Origin: Dromaius novaehollandiae
Lineage: Eukaryota; Chordata; Aves; Casuariiformes; Dromaiidae
DNA length: 64,000 nt
Direction of reading: 5' to 3'
Assembly: GCF_036370855.1 (NCBI RefSeq)
Contig: NC_088112.1
Coordinates: 20,328,469-20,392,468 of the forward strand
The stretch's first letter is position 1; each line of letters opens with the position of its first letter. Both the position numbers and the translations under genes were made by a program. Under the pieces are notes generated by a model. That model searched no databases, was not told where the DNA came from, and saw only the letters and a list, made by a program, of their open reading frames with translations. Of the stretch, positions 1 through 12,261 are shown one piece after another.

Positions 1-3000
1 TCGATCAGTCAACTGGTCAGACTTTGTCCAAAGACGCAAGTGAAAATAAGTTTGTAAGAGTCAAGCACTGAGACTGGTGGAAAAGGCACCATTGACTGGG
101 AGGCCCTGTTGCAAGGGAGACAGGATTTCCATAGAAATTTTGGCTAAAAGCTTTGGCAGAGCAGCTTGGAAAGTCTGTTACAAACAGGTACAATTCTTGC
201 CAGTGTCTTGAGGCTGGGCTAAACGTCAGGGCTCCTGTCCTCTCTGCTGCTGTAAGGACCTACCCTCAGCTTCCGTAGCACTCCCACCCAAATCTATTCA
301 TTTTCCTCACTGCAAAACACCTTTAAATGCTCACACCGAATCCTTTTTGTCCCAACATGGACATAGCCCTTAAAAGCCGTTCCTCACCCAAGTAATGTGG
401 ATCACAGCTCTCCCTCCTTGCCACCACCACAAATAGATGGAGGTCCAGCATTTTCCTCCCACAGCCAATTCTTTCCTGGTCCCTCCTGGCTCTCCTAGCT
501 GGAATTTTCCCTATCAGGCTTTTCAGCTCAGAGGGGCTGACGAGCAAGGACGCCGGCACTGCCCTGGCTTCCAGCCTGGGAGGAGACGGCAGGCAAGGCT
601 TCGAGTCGTGCTCCTCTCCCAGGCTTTCTTCGGGGTCAGTCCCACCTCCTCGCTGGGTCCCGGTGGGATCAGCCTGCTCTGATCCTTATTTCGAAGGACC
701 GGTGACCCAACAGCACTGCATTTCCCTGGATTTACAGCCTGCCGCCCGCTCGTCAGCCCAGCGTCGCCGCCGGCATCGGAAAGCGTGGCGTGAGGCTTGA
801 GCGAAACCAGTACGGTTTAAGGCCTTTTCTCCGGCGTCTGGTTTCTTTCACAATTGATCCGTTGGGTAGTTTTGATAGTGAAAATCATAATGAGGGAAAG
901 TTTTAATCTGAACAGTCAAACAGACAAAAGAAGAATGATCTGGAAAAAAATCCCCCAAACTCCTTTTGCCTGCCATGCAGCGTGAAATGGAAATAAAGGT
1001 GGCCACTGCCTGTACTCGACAACGCTGTGACATGTGATATTTTCAGAGGTATCTTGGGAACATCTACCACATTTTACAGCATGTGAGGCATATCATCTGG
1101 AGCCGTTTTGATCTCCTGTAACCTGTTCACAAATGCATATATTTCATAACAGGCCCCGCGCGTCGATAAGGATCTCTGAGCTTCTTCTGCGCGGTATCTG
1201 CAAACAATTCAAAGCTGTTCCACACAAACAAATGTGAGAACCCCCTGACCACAGACTGCCTTTAGAGCAGACCAAGATTTGATGTTACTCATATCTTCCA
1301 GTACCTGTCAGAGTTCAAACAGGAAACCTGGTTTTTCCTCTAATGTCAACAACTCTTTTTTCTGAACAGGCGTTCGGCAGCAGGCGCACGCTCGAGCGGT
1401 GGAAGTCCTGTGTTTCTTCAGGACAAACAAGAGCTTGCTCTGGTACGTCATTGGTGACATTAACAAGAGCTGAATATGTGGTTTTCGGTGATCCTGTGGG
1501 TGCTTCTATAGAAACGGACATACTGGCTTTGAACAATCACACAAAAAAGGAATTCATTCATACAGGATATAGGTACCGCTTAGCGAAGGACTCGCTTCAG
1601 ATAGTGCTTCGCTTAGGAAAGGTCAGAAAAACGTGAGTGCTCTTTCTTTTGGCGGTGCTGTTTTTTGTGTGCTTACTTGGTAGCACTTTTCATCACTTCA
1701 GCGTGTTTGTCATTTATCTGCTGTCCTGCTTTCCAGCGCTTCATTGATGTAACACGAAAAGTTTAAATAGAATAAGTATTTGCATTTACCAGTAAGGACG
1801 TTTCATCTGAGCACCTCAGCTATGAATTAATCAATATGTCCCCATACAGCATGCCAGTAGCCTGATATCCAGGTCAGGGATTTGGCCATAGCCACGCATG
1901 GATTTTTTGGCACTGTTGGGAACAGAAGTCAGGAATCGTAGCTAACAGATATCCCCGCTAAGCAGTACATGTTACCTTTCATAATGCTAATTAATAAATG
2001 TAGCTAAATTTGAAACTCTCAGCACTTTTCATTCCAGGACTTGAAATGCTTTAGTGACATTTAGCTTCACCTCCCTATGAACGTGGGAAGTGAAGAAATA
2101 GAGAACAGCCAATAATTCCCCATATCAACTAACGCTTGTGACGGAGGATGTTGACTCTATCAAGAAACCTATGAAGTTTGAGGATGATTTTTTTTGTGTA
2201 TGATTTATGCTTGACAGATGCGAAAAATATCTGACATGCAGCTGCATTGTGAAAAGCAAACACAGGCGTTTCCATGACTTTCATCTCGGCCTGTATTTAT
2301 GTCATTATAAAACATGCTTCTGTGGCATGCATAATCGAGGGGCAGAACATCTGGTGAAGTCTTGTTACAGCAAAAGGTCTGTAAAGTAAAATATTGTAGT
2401 TGTCTTTTTTTTTTTTTAACAATAGCAAACAGCTGGATAATATTATGACTAGTAACAATACTTACTGTGAGTGAGACGTGCTGAAATGATGGTAACAGGC
2501 TGGCAAGACCCACAGCTTGGCTGTTTCACAAAGGGGTCAGAGAGTTTCTTGTTTGCTGGCTGGTGCAGAAGTGCGTGCCCTCGTAGGCACCTCTGAGCTG
2601 CTCGGCAAAGCTTCGGGCAAAACAGCCTTCATGAGCCCACAGCCACCCTAGAGATTACACAGCCCAGTGACATGCTCTCGTTTGCTCTTTATTTTTAAGT
2701 TTCCAGTAGGGTTTCTACCCAAATGATTAGTTTAGTTTGATTCTATTGCAGTTTTTCCAGTACCCATTTCAGGATCCAAATGCTTTGTTTAAAACCTGAC
2801 ACGTAAAAGCTACCAGAAAATTGCACTGGTGTGCTGTTTGCGTGGCTTGGTGACAGTATTTGCGGTGCTCCCACTGCTCAGCCCATAGACAGGTGGCAAG
2901 AAAAGGGGGATCAGTGGCTGTACAAAGGAATTATTTGCATTTGGTAAAAGAAATCTTTCTAATTTTCCTTCTAACTCTTAATATTCCATGAGTCCTCAGT

Positions 3001-4119
3001 GAAAAAAATAATTCCAGATATGGCTCAGTTACTTATAACCCTGGTTCAGCGAAGCACCTAAACACACAGGGTACATGGCTAAAGTCAAGCACGTGCTTTA
3101 ACGTTCTGCTGAATAAGTACCTGTGGTTTGAGTGACTATTTAATATTAGAAATGACTATTAAAGCACTTATAAGCTTTTTATTGTTTGCATCCTGCTTTA
3201 CAACATATCTGTATGCCTCCACTCAGCTGATAACCCACATTATCCCTAGGAACTGAACCCACTGAACGCAATTCGCCTAGGCCTGGGGCTAAATTGGAGG
3301 AGTCTGGAGTGCCAATACTACTTCTGAAAATATGTCTGTTTTCCTTCACTTCAGGGTGACTTTACACAGTCTGGCAAGAGACAGAGCACTGGCTGGCATG
3401 ATGTGGATGCTAATTAAATGGGTCACTTCTTGGATGTTCCCTTTTCAAAAGGCATCTGATGCTCCGTGGATGCCACCGCGTTTGGCAGCATCTTTAGTAA
3501 AGTGCTTCGGGAAAGTGCTACTGATCCTCTTCAGGAATGTGCTAAGCTGCAATTAGATATGTATAAGTAACTACAGACAACTACTGTTAAGGGCAAACTG
3601 AGCTTCACCCAGTAATTGTGGGTATTATTGTTTCCAGTATGTAGTAATAACTGCATGCAGTGGTATGTATTTTTCTAGTTATGAAGGCTTACTAGTAATT
3701 GAATTATATATTGTTGCCACTAACCCTTATTTCAGGGGGCAACAGATACATTTTTGCTTTTTTATGGATTCTAAGTTGTATAAATAAAAGTATGGCTTCC
3801 TCTGTAATATTCAAAAAACAAATGAGTTCACCTTGGTGGAGATCAGCACACGCGTTGGGGACACGTGCTCCTCTTACACAGCATGTATAGCGGTTGTGAT
3901 GAGCATATGGATTTGGATTTATGGCAGGTGTTTAACTGATCGCACAGGCCTATGGAAGAGACACCCTCACACCCCGTCGAGCGGGACAGCTTGCCAACCC
4001 CAGGGATCGTCAATGGATGTGACTGTAGACGTTGACCTTCACCAGACTCAATTTCCCACCGCGGTGGGCAAAGCTCTGAGAAGCCGAACAGGTGTTAGAG
4101 ACACTCCTGGGTTGTAACT
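1..4119. other. Intergenic DNA without a recognisable gene
   Basis: Reading frames here are short and overlap on both strands. Two items stand out: a 263-base open stretch with splice-like borders (1370-1632) and a relic of an inverted-repeat element near 3042-3121. If synteny with mammals holds, TCF7 should lie left of this point on the minus strand. I found none of its HMG-box or beta-catenin-binding coding sequence here. Confidence 0.6.
3042..3121. repeat. Relic of an inverted-repeat interspersed element
   Basis: The left part (TTCAGCGAAGCACCTAAACA) is imperfectly complementary to the right part (AGCACGTGCTTTAACGTTCT followed by GCTGAAT). The right part resembles 44580-44620, so both look like copies of one old dispersed family. 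I cannot name the family with confidence. Confidence 0.5.
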
Positions 4120-4510
4120 ACGCGTCACGCTTTCTCCTGGGTCATTCCAGGTGTAAATGGGCCCCCGGCCGCGTGGTGGTGGTCCCGCGCGGTGGTGGTG
4201 GTCCCGCGCGGTGGTGGTGATGCTCTGGCTCTGCTCCGTTGGGGGTTGCGTTGGCGAGGCCAAAACGAGGAGATCAGGGCAACGGTGCCTTTTGCAGATG
4301 GGCAACTGAGACCAAGAGCCGGGAAGCGGCTTGCCGGGGATCCCGCGGGATGCTGGCAGCAGGGAGGTGCGCGTCTGCCTGCTGCCCCGGCCACCCAACC
4401 GTCCCGGCTCTTGCTTGCAGGCGCAGAGTCTGCAAACGCCATGGTTTAGAAAGTGCTGCTAAAGCAAGGGCGCAGCGACGAGACTCCGCTGCGAGACGCG
4501 CAAAAATAAA
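4120..4510. promoter_or_regulatory. Orphan CpG island
   Basis: About 390 bases of GC-rich DNA with roughly 40 CpG dinucleotides by eye, near the number expected without CpG depletion. It includes a GC-rich short tandem repeat at 4173-4219. No gene start is recognisable on either strand. It could be the promoter of a non-coding RNA, a distal promoter of a flanking gene, or simply GC-biased DNA. Confidence 0.5.
4173..4219 (+). repeat. 19-bp GC-rich tandem repeat, 2.5 copies
   Basis: The unit GTGGTGGTGGTCCCGCGCG occurs at 4173-4191 and 4192-4210, followed by a partial third copy. Confidence 0.9.
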
Positions 4511-7500
4511 CAACAGGCAAGAAGCAGTGTCATGCAGATGAGCTTTTTAAGGCTTCTGCTTTAATAATCGAAGGTGCTATTGGAAACACGCAAGGAAATG
4601 TCTGTTTTTTAAAAAATGAAATACGATTTTAACCGGATAAAATCCCTTTAATCTGAAATTTTTGCTTATATTTTATAACAACATATTTTCACATGCATGG
4701 CAGAAAGTTGGGAAAGCATGGAAAGCACTGACGGCATGCAGCAGTCGCTGCCGGGCTACAGCAGAGTATTTTAATGAAACCAGACAAATGCCAGCTTGTG
4801 GGAAACATTTGTCTGGTGGTCCCTTTCCTTTGCTTTGTCACCTTCCACTTCTGTTTTGGGACAGAATAAATGAGCCATGTTGGAGAATCAGGTTGTTTAC
4901 ATGATGCAATATTTAAATGATTTTTGGTTTTCTTTATGTCTGGACAGGTAATCATCACCTTGGTAGCCCCGGTTACAGCAGCAAAGCCCTCCTTTCCTTG
5001 CAGACCAGCTTGGGTCACCATGGGAAATGGTTTCCCCCAAAACAGCGATCGTTTTGCACTCAGTTTGCCGTGACATAGGGACCTTTTGATACGGCTGCTC
5101 AGCATCGAGGTGGTCCTCAATGGAATCTGGGAATCTACCATAGTGCAAACGGTGGTTATGACCAGTAATAAAAGTGCAAGAGGGCTTCAACCGTACATCC
5201 GCCTGGGATATTCGCGGCGAAAGGCCGAGGAGCCCTCTCCCGTCCTGCCGAGGGCCCCGGCGTGCGCGACGCGCCCGCGCTCGCTTCCTTCCAGCGCCAG
5301 GGCCGGGCGAGCGCCGCGCTGGTGAAGAGCACCGTCTTGCATATTTTCCATCTAACTAACCACAGGCCGTTTGTTTTCAAGCGCTTCAGTTACTGCTCTG
5401 TGGTAGGGAATAGGCTGCGTAGCCGGGTGCCTCTTCTACCAGCTTCCCTGTTTTAGACCTCAAAACGCCGAGAGGCTGCAACGCTGGGAGCTCTGCCCTT
5501 GCTGGCGGCCCGTTTTGTCCCCGTGGTGCAAAGTCCCCAGTGAGATGCAAAGACAGCCTGTTTTCTCCTCCTGAGACTCTGGCTTTAGTCCTTAGGTGCT
5601 TTCCCTGCGTCTCTGGTCGCCTCTCCTCCTGCAAGGCTCCTGCTTGGCTGCCGTGGCTGAGGACGCCTTTTCGTTGGTGGCACGTGGACGGGGGAGGTCC
5701 ACCAGCCTGCTGGAGCACGTCCTCGCGCGAGGCCTGGAGCAGCGAGCGGAGGGAGGAGGTGGCACTTCCAGGGCTCGGCACGCGGCTGTGATGGCCGCGG
5801 GGTTGCTGCCAGCTTGGAGCGGTGCCACCCCCCTGCACCCGCGTCTTCTCCATCTCTTAAGCACCTCGTCTAATGCTGCTTGTCGTGCTGAGACTAGTCA
5901 CTCCACCAGCTTCAGCGAGGATTCAGTGCAGTGGCCACGTGTGCCTCAGTTTACCTATCTATAAATTGCTATATTTTCTCTTTAGTTTTTTTGGGTAGGT
6001 AAAACACGATTTTAAAGCTGCCGTGAGTTTTTCAGGCTGCAGGTAGTAGGGAGTGGAGATGGTTACAAGCTCCAGGGTTTCTTTGAACAGCGAGACAACT
6101 CTTTGGAGGCCTATCGACTACAGAATTGCTTCACGAGTGCCAGAGTGGGGGGGAATTCAGAGAAATCTGCCCAGAAAAACCACGTTTTGGGGATCCATGC
6201 TCTTAGGTTGCCTCTGGCTCCTCACACTGACACCGTTGTGGTGTGCCTTTGGTTGAAACCGAGTGGAGAACACCAAAGAAATATTATAACAGAAAAAAAC
6301 CCCAAACCCTCATGGTTAAAACACAAAGCACCTAGGCTGATTTTCTTCTCTTTCTGAATTTCTTTGCTGCTTTTGTTTGTAAGACGAGAGTGGGTGGTTG
6401 CATGTACAGGTGGCCTTTGGTCCCCCGTTTTTACTGCATACAAACGAAGCCAGGCAGCAGGCAGAGCATCGTTGCAGAGGGGTTGTTTTTCATTTGGGCT
6501 GTCTAGCGCGGCACTTTTTTCCTAGCCGTGCTGGCTTTTTCCACCACCACGTCTCCGCTAGCCAAGAGCGCCCGGAGCTCCCCGCCGAGGATGCCCCCGG
6601 GCAGCACCCATGGGTGCTCCTGGCACCCTGCCCGCGCCCCGGAGCCCCGTGGTCCTGGCGACCCGTGAAGACCCTGGGGCCACTTCAAAGCCTTTTCCAG
6701 GAGATCTGACACCAGAAAAGCTCCAGAGGCAGAACAAAACTTCTACCAGGGAATGACATTCTTGTGTCCATCTAAAATGCACGTTTTTTTGCGTCTTTAT
6801 TTCTCTTGCAAGTCCCCCATCGCTTCCCACCCCTGCCACTGAGCTATGCCAGGAGAAGCGAAGTTGAAGATTCCCATGATTTCCATGAAGATTTCTGTGT
6901 CCCTTGGCTTAAGCCAGGTGGGAAACACTAGTGAGAGCAAGTGTTAAACAGGGGTTTTAGCAGCTTTTGTTCTCCGGGGATATATGATCTTGGAAGAGAT
7001 GAAACCTTGACTTTCCAGTCAGAGGTCTTATTTGCTTGGGTAAGGCTAGAGCTGTGCAAATAAATGCAGTGTATAATGAGAGTGACAACTGTCAGCACTG
7101 GATATTTCACACTCACTGTAAAACCGAAACTTGTTTGGTTTTTTTTTTTTGGAAAAATTCACTGATTTTTTTTCCATTCAGAAATGAGTTATTCTCAAAT
7201 AAAGAGATGAGGCTCTGTTTAGAAATGAGTAAAATTTGTCCCATCATTAAGCAAAGGGGATTTGCAATGGGAATATCTCAGTTTGTGCAATGACATGTTT
7301 GTACACGTCTCTAAGTGAAAACTTCATTTTGTGAGCTCGAGAAAGGAGAAAACCAAAGCTACGCAATGGTATTTGCAAAATCACCTAAAAAGGAATCGTG
7401 AAGATGCTTCACAAATACGCTTCCCAGCTGTTTTCAAAGTCAGAGAAGAAAGACTTTTCCTTCTAAAGACTCTAAACTGGATTTTTGTAATTTTTTTTCC

Positions 7501-10500
7501 TTTGCATTCAAGCCCCTTATGGGACTGCGGAAATACTCCATTGCTATGGGAGCACTTGCCTTCCTCCTTTTTTGCTCCGTCACAGCAGGTCACAACAGGC
7601 CTAGGGATTTTTAGAGACTCTGGATATTGTAGTTTTCTTTCACGTTAGGCTCTGTCTCATGTGTTAGCTGGTGTTCTGGATGAGAGAACTAGGGTAACAA
7701 GACAACCAAAGACAGCAAATGTAAATGAGCCCTTATTTTTATCTGTCATTATTTGATCAGACATGATGATGATTAAATGCCAAGAGAAAGTTTCTCCTCT
7801 GCTACCGATTTCCTGAAAAACTTGCATTCTCTCAAATGCATCGTTTAGGTGATTAATATAAAACGACAGACAAATCCACTGTTATGATTCACCGCTTTTA
7901 TAGATGGAGTAGGGAGGTATACCTTTCCTTCTCACACAGCCCCAAGTGCAGGGCCAGGGCTGGGGAGCCTTTCTCAGGCAGAAATTGCCATTTATTACAA
8001 ATATTTGCACAGGCAACAAACCACGGTAGCCAGCTGCAGTCCGGTTGCTGCTTATCAGCACGGGTGCTTGCAGGGTTTGTGCATTATCTGTAGCCATGCT
8101 TTTCTACCGAATTACTGAATTCAGCATTACTTAATGGACTGTCAGGGCTGCTGAAGTGTTTCTACGAAGTCGTTGCAAACCAGGAGCTTGACACGTGCCC
8201 GTGTGCCGTGAAGGCGTCGCAAGGGGGGTCCTCAGGCAGCTCAGCAGCAGCAGCTCCCGGACTCGTGCTTGTGCCGGGCGCCGGGGGAAGAGCAGGCAGC
8301 ATAACCTGCCCCATGGAGCAGGGCCTTGCAAAGGAGTAAATGGAGTTTATCCACCCCCAGCGAGGGCCGTACGGAGCTGCCTCCCTGTGCTCCAAGCAGG
8401 TGGGTTCACTCACCTCTTTACTAATTGCTAAACCACCACCTCCTGGTGCTCAGGACCTTGGCACTGGTTAAGTGAAAGCTCATTCTTTACAAACAAGAAA
8501 TGCTAAAACATTTCTTTCCAAGGGATGCTTCAGGTTCACGGGGGTGCAGACAGGGCTCTCGCCTGGACAGCTGCGTTTCTGTGGGCACTGTCCCCATCTA
8601 GTGGCATCTCGCTGTTGGTTTGCAGGGGCAGCTGTTGCCCTGTGCTCCCGCGGGGTTTGGCCCATGAACCCTCCTTTCTCCCACTTATCAGCACCGGCTT
8701 TACCAGGCTGCAAGTTAAAAAGTCTGCAAGTGGGGCTGCAGCTTTGCCTAACGCGTTTTTCTGCTGTTGCTGTTGGGGAGCATCTCTGCTGGATCAAGAG
8801 AGGACGATTTCCATGGTAAGATGGTTCTCTTTGGAAGATGAGAAGGTTGTGTTTAAACCTCCAGCTTTGGGTGTTTCGGCGTGGGAGGAAAGGCTTGTGG
8901 GAGAGTTTTATGCTCTCAAGAGCTTGGGCTAATGTAAGTGGAAATGCAGTGAGTCGTGACCGACCAAAATAATCTGTGGCAATAACACAGTGGGGATGGG
9001 TGTGTGTGTTAATGATTATGTTATTTAGTGGTTTGTTTCAGTTCATGGAGGAAACACACAGCAAAGACACCCCTGCTTGCTGCTCAGGTCTCTCTGCCAT
9101 CCCCTCTGGCATGAAGCGTTCACCTCTCATGGTCAAAGCCCAGCGCTCATTTTTCTGTCTAATGCTTGAAAATTTGAGATGAGCAAATCCAGCGTGTTTA
9201 TCCCAGATCTCTTCCCCCTTGCCGTGCCCCTGACAGTCCCTAATGGTTTTGCGTGATCCCCCCTGACGCATTCGCACGTGCTCCTGGCAGGACCTGGAGG
9301 TGACACACCACCTGCCATGTGCTGCTGCCTCAGTTCTTTAAAGGGTTTATTTCCACACGGGAAAGCAAGTAATGGGCTTGTAAATGAAAGCAATGAGTTC
9401 CCTTCGGCAAGGCTGTGGAGGGACAACAGGTAGGACAAGGTTCGTGGCAGTGTGCCTGGCATTGTGGGTTTCTCAGAAATGATTCTCATTGCTACGGGTC
9501 CCACTCGTTTTGCATAATAAGGTAACTTTTAGGCATTTCTTCCCCATGTGCAGCTTTGGTTTGCATTTTCTTTGGTTGTGAGTCACTGGTGACCTACAGC
9601 GTGTGCATCGCCAAGGAATAGGAACATCACTTATCTTGCAAATGCACAACCTCATCAGCTCAGTTTAGCTCTTTCTGTGTTTCCCACAAACACTGGGTGC
9701 AGAGCAGGTAGCTGAGTAGCTTGCAAGGTGCTCTGACACCCTGGCAAGAAGGGAGGAAGAAGTCTCATAATTAGTAAGAAGAAAGGCAAAGTTGGACTCT
9801 CTGGCACGCAGTTGGTGTGTCCTGACAGCCCTGGCTCCCAAGAGGGCTCTGCCCCGCACCGGGTTGCTGGTGGCAGCTCCCGTGGGGCCACCCGCGGCCT
9901 CCTTGTCCTCGAGAGGTCACCTCCGTAGGGTGCAATCCGGCTAGCAAGAGCCTCTCTGCTCCTCCGTCCTGCCCAAAACCAGCTGGCAACCTCACATGAC
10001 GAGACTGCTCATGTCTCATCCACAGCCATGAAAATTTTGTGTGGTTTCTCAGTTTCCTACTTTCAAGCTTCAAGATGCCATGGCCATACCCCATCCCGCT
10101 GCCTCGGCAGTAAGCGAGCGCTCTGCGAACAGGGGGAGAGAGCAAACGGGGAGCCATGCTAAGAAAAACGCAGGTAACCACATCTGAGAAAGCAAGAGCG
10201 TAACCCTTACAAAGAACAGAAAATGAAAACGACTGCTTTTATATCAATTAAGCTAATTGATTTTTTTTTTTTTTTTTGATTATTAATCCTGGCCGGAGCT
10301 CAGAACTGATGAGGATTAGTGAAACGGAGAACAAACGGCTTCCTTGAGACAAGTCTTTATTCTGCACTGGGTGAACGGTCGCCAGAGAAATAGGGTTGGG
10401 ACAAGCAGTGCGCCAACTAATCTGATTTTTGGTATGTGTGCTGAAGGCTTAGTGAGCGAGAAATGAGTCAGCAGGTATTTTGTCTTTCCTGTAGATCACA

Positions 10501-12157
10501 CTGCTGATTAATTAGGGACATACCTGACAAATTCTCTCTCTAACTTTCCCTTTGGACAAGAAGAACTCATTTTGTTATCTTTTATGCAGTCTTCTGCCTT
10601 CATGAATGTCTTTGAAAGTGTATTTCTCTTTCTGCATGAGCTTAAAAGTGTGTACATCTATACAAACACATGCATGGTTATTTTAAGTCGTATCTTCAAG
10701 TCCTAACAATTCTCATGGCTTTTAGGGGAGGATATTTTATTTTCTCACCTTGTTTTTGCTTTATTAGAAATTGAAATAAAGATAATCTGTAATTCCTGTG
10801 TTCTCCAGAATTTTCTTCTCCATTCCCTGGCCCCCAAGGCCTATCAGATGATTATTATTATTATTTGCTAGCCTTCTGGGCTCCTTCTGTGATACTTCAA
10901 TATAAGTCACTGAAAGGTAGAACTGCATGAGTGTTAGCTTAAAATTTGACTTCAGCTATGAGGGCTGAGACAGTTTTGCATGAAATTCATAATACGATTT
11001 ATGGGGCAGATGCCTATGGCAGAGAGCTGGAACCTGTGGATTTTTTCTTATAACTGATAATAGTATCATACATGCCTATATAGAGTAGCTATGCATTTCT
11101 AGTGTTAGCATACTTTAAATGGGGAAAAAAAAAATATTACCAAGAAGGGTAAATGATTCTACAAAAGTGTCTCAGAGGGGAGCTTTACTGGTGCCTCCCT
11201 GGGGCCAGCACTGGGTAAGGACTTAGGGCTTGGCCTTAAAAATGGCCCAAAGCACTAAAAGGCAGCTCTTTCCCCCGGATATGCAGAGTTTCTCTTCCGC
11301 ACCAGTGGGACGTGTGCCTATAGAGTAAGAGTTTTGGCCCCAGTTAACTTCGCGTGGCACGGGCTAAGTGAGGTTTTGTCGCCCGTTACGTGGCATTGCA
11401 GGGCACAGGGGGAGGACCGGGGGGTGGCTGCTGCTGGCGGTGGGGCAGTGCACGTGGACCTTGAGAACTGGGGCGGCTTTTCATCACGTTGCCGTGGTGT
11501 TCGAGAGGAATATGTGCCTTAACAACAGCGATAGCGCGTTCATATTTATTCCCCTCAAAGCCTCAGCTTCAAAGGAAGAACTCACCTTTCATTTTCCTTT
11601 TATTGACGTGCTTTAAAAAGAGAAAGTGACTGTATTCAACAAAGATACATGCAGCGTATCGGCAATTAAGATGTTTAGCAAGCTCGGTCCTGATGGAGCA
11701 GCAGCACAGGGGAGCTGGCTCGCGTGAGGGCCTGCAGCCGTGGTGTCGGGGCGCGAAGGAGCGCTCGTGTCCCCGCAGCACGGGCAGCGTCCGTCTGCGG
11801 CCGGAGCCCCTTTCCCGTAGGGTCCAGCTCTACCCTCGGGTTGCCCTGAAACACCAAAATAACCCCCCATCAGCTAAAACCCCCAGCACCTGGCTCTGCT
11901 CCCACCAACACGTGCGTCCCTGGCCCGGAAGCCGCCTTATTCTCTTAACGCAGCAGAGGCCACTGAAAGGCAAAATGTGATTAACTTATTGGTATCTGAC
12001 CAGGATGCTGTGGTCACCTCTTGTGAGAGGTCATGAGGTCTTCACTAACCACAGGAACTTGGTTTTACATCTCATGGCACACATAGTAAACCTCCAGTTA
12101 ATGTCTCTGTATAATGTGCCCAGGCTTTCATCTCCTTCTGTAGCCATCTTTTACGCC
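4511..12157. other. Intergenic DNA with GC-rich patches
   Basis: Contains a CpG-dense patch at about 5200-5345, GC-rich but less CpG-dense DNA to about 6700, and a possible MIR 3' relic near 5935-5970 (TGCCTCAGTTTACCTATCTA). It also holds poly-T runs at 7139-7150 and 10261-10277 and a homeodomain-type palindrome at 10243-10261. No coding region is supported. The frames are short, antisense-overlapping and without known domains. Confidence 0.6.
5200..5345. promoter_or_regulatory. Short CpG-dense patch
   Basis: About 25 CpGs in under 150 bases, far denser than the flanks, with GCGC and CCCGCGC cores. Too short to call a promoter on its own, but it lies only 0.7 kb from the orphan CpG island. 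Confidence 0.4.
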
Positions 12158-12261
12158 TAGTATAATAAACCATATTTAATGCAAGGGGAAAAATCCACTT
12201 ACCTTTTCTTAGTATAATAAACCATATTTAATGCAAGGGGAAAAATCCACTTACCTTTTCT
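12158..12261 (+). repeat. Exact 52-bp tandem duplication
   Basis: Positions 12158-12209 and 12210-12261 are identical base for base. The absence of any difference points to a recent duplication. Alternatively it is an assembly artefact. Confidence 0.95.

Noticed and set aside
1-6700. Search for TCF7 5' exons on the minus strand, expected from synteny.
   Set aside because: None of the ORFs resembles the beta-catenin-binding or HMG-box regions. TCF7 is more likely outside the window.
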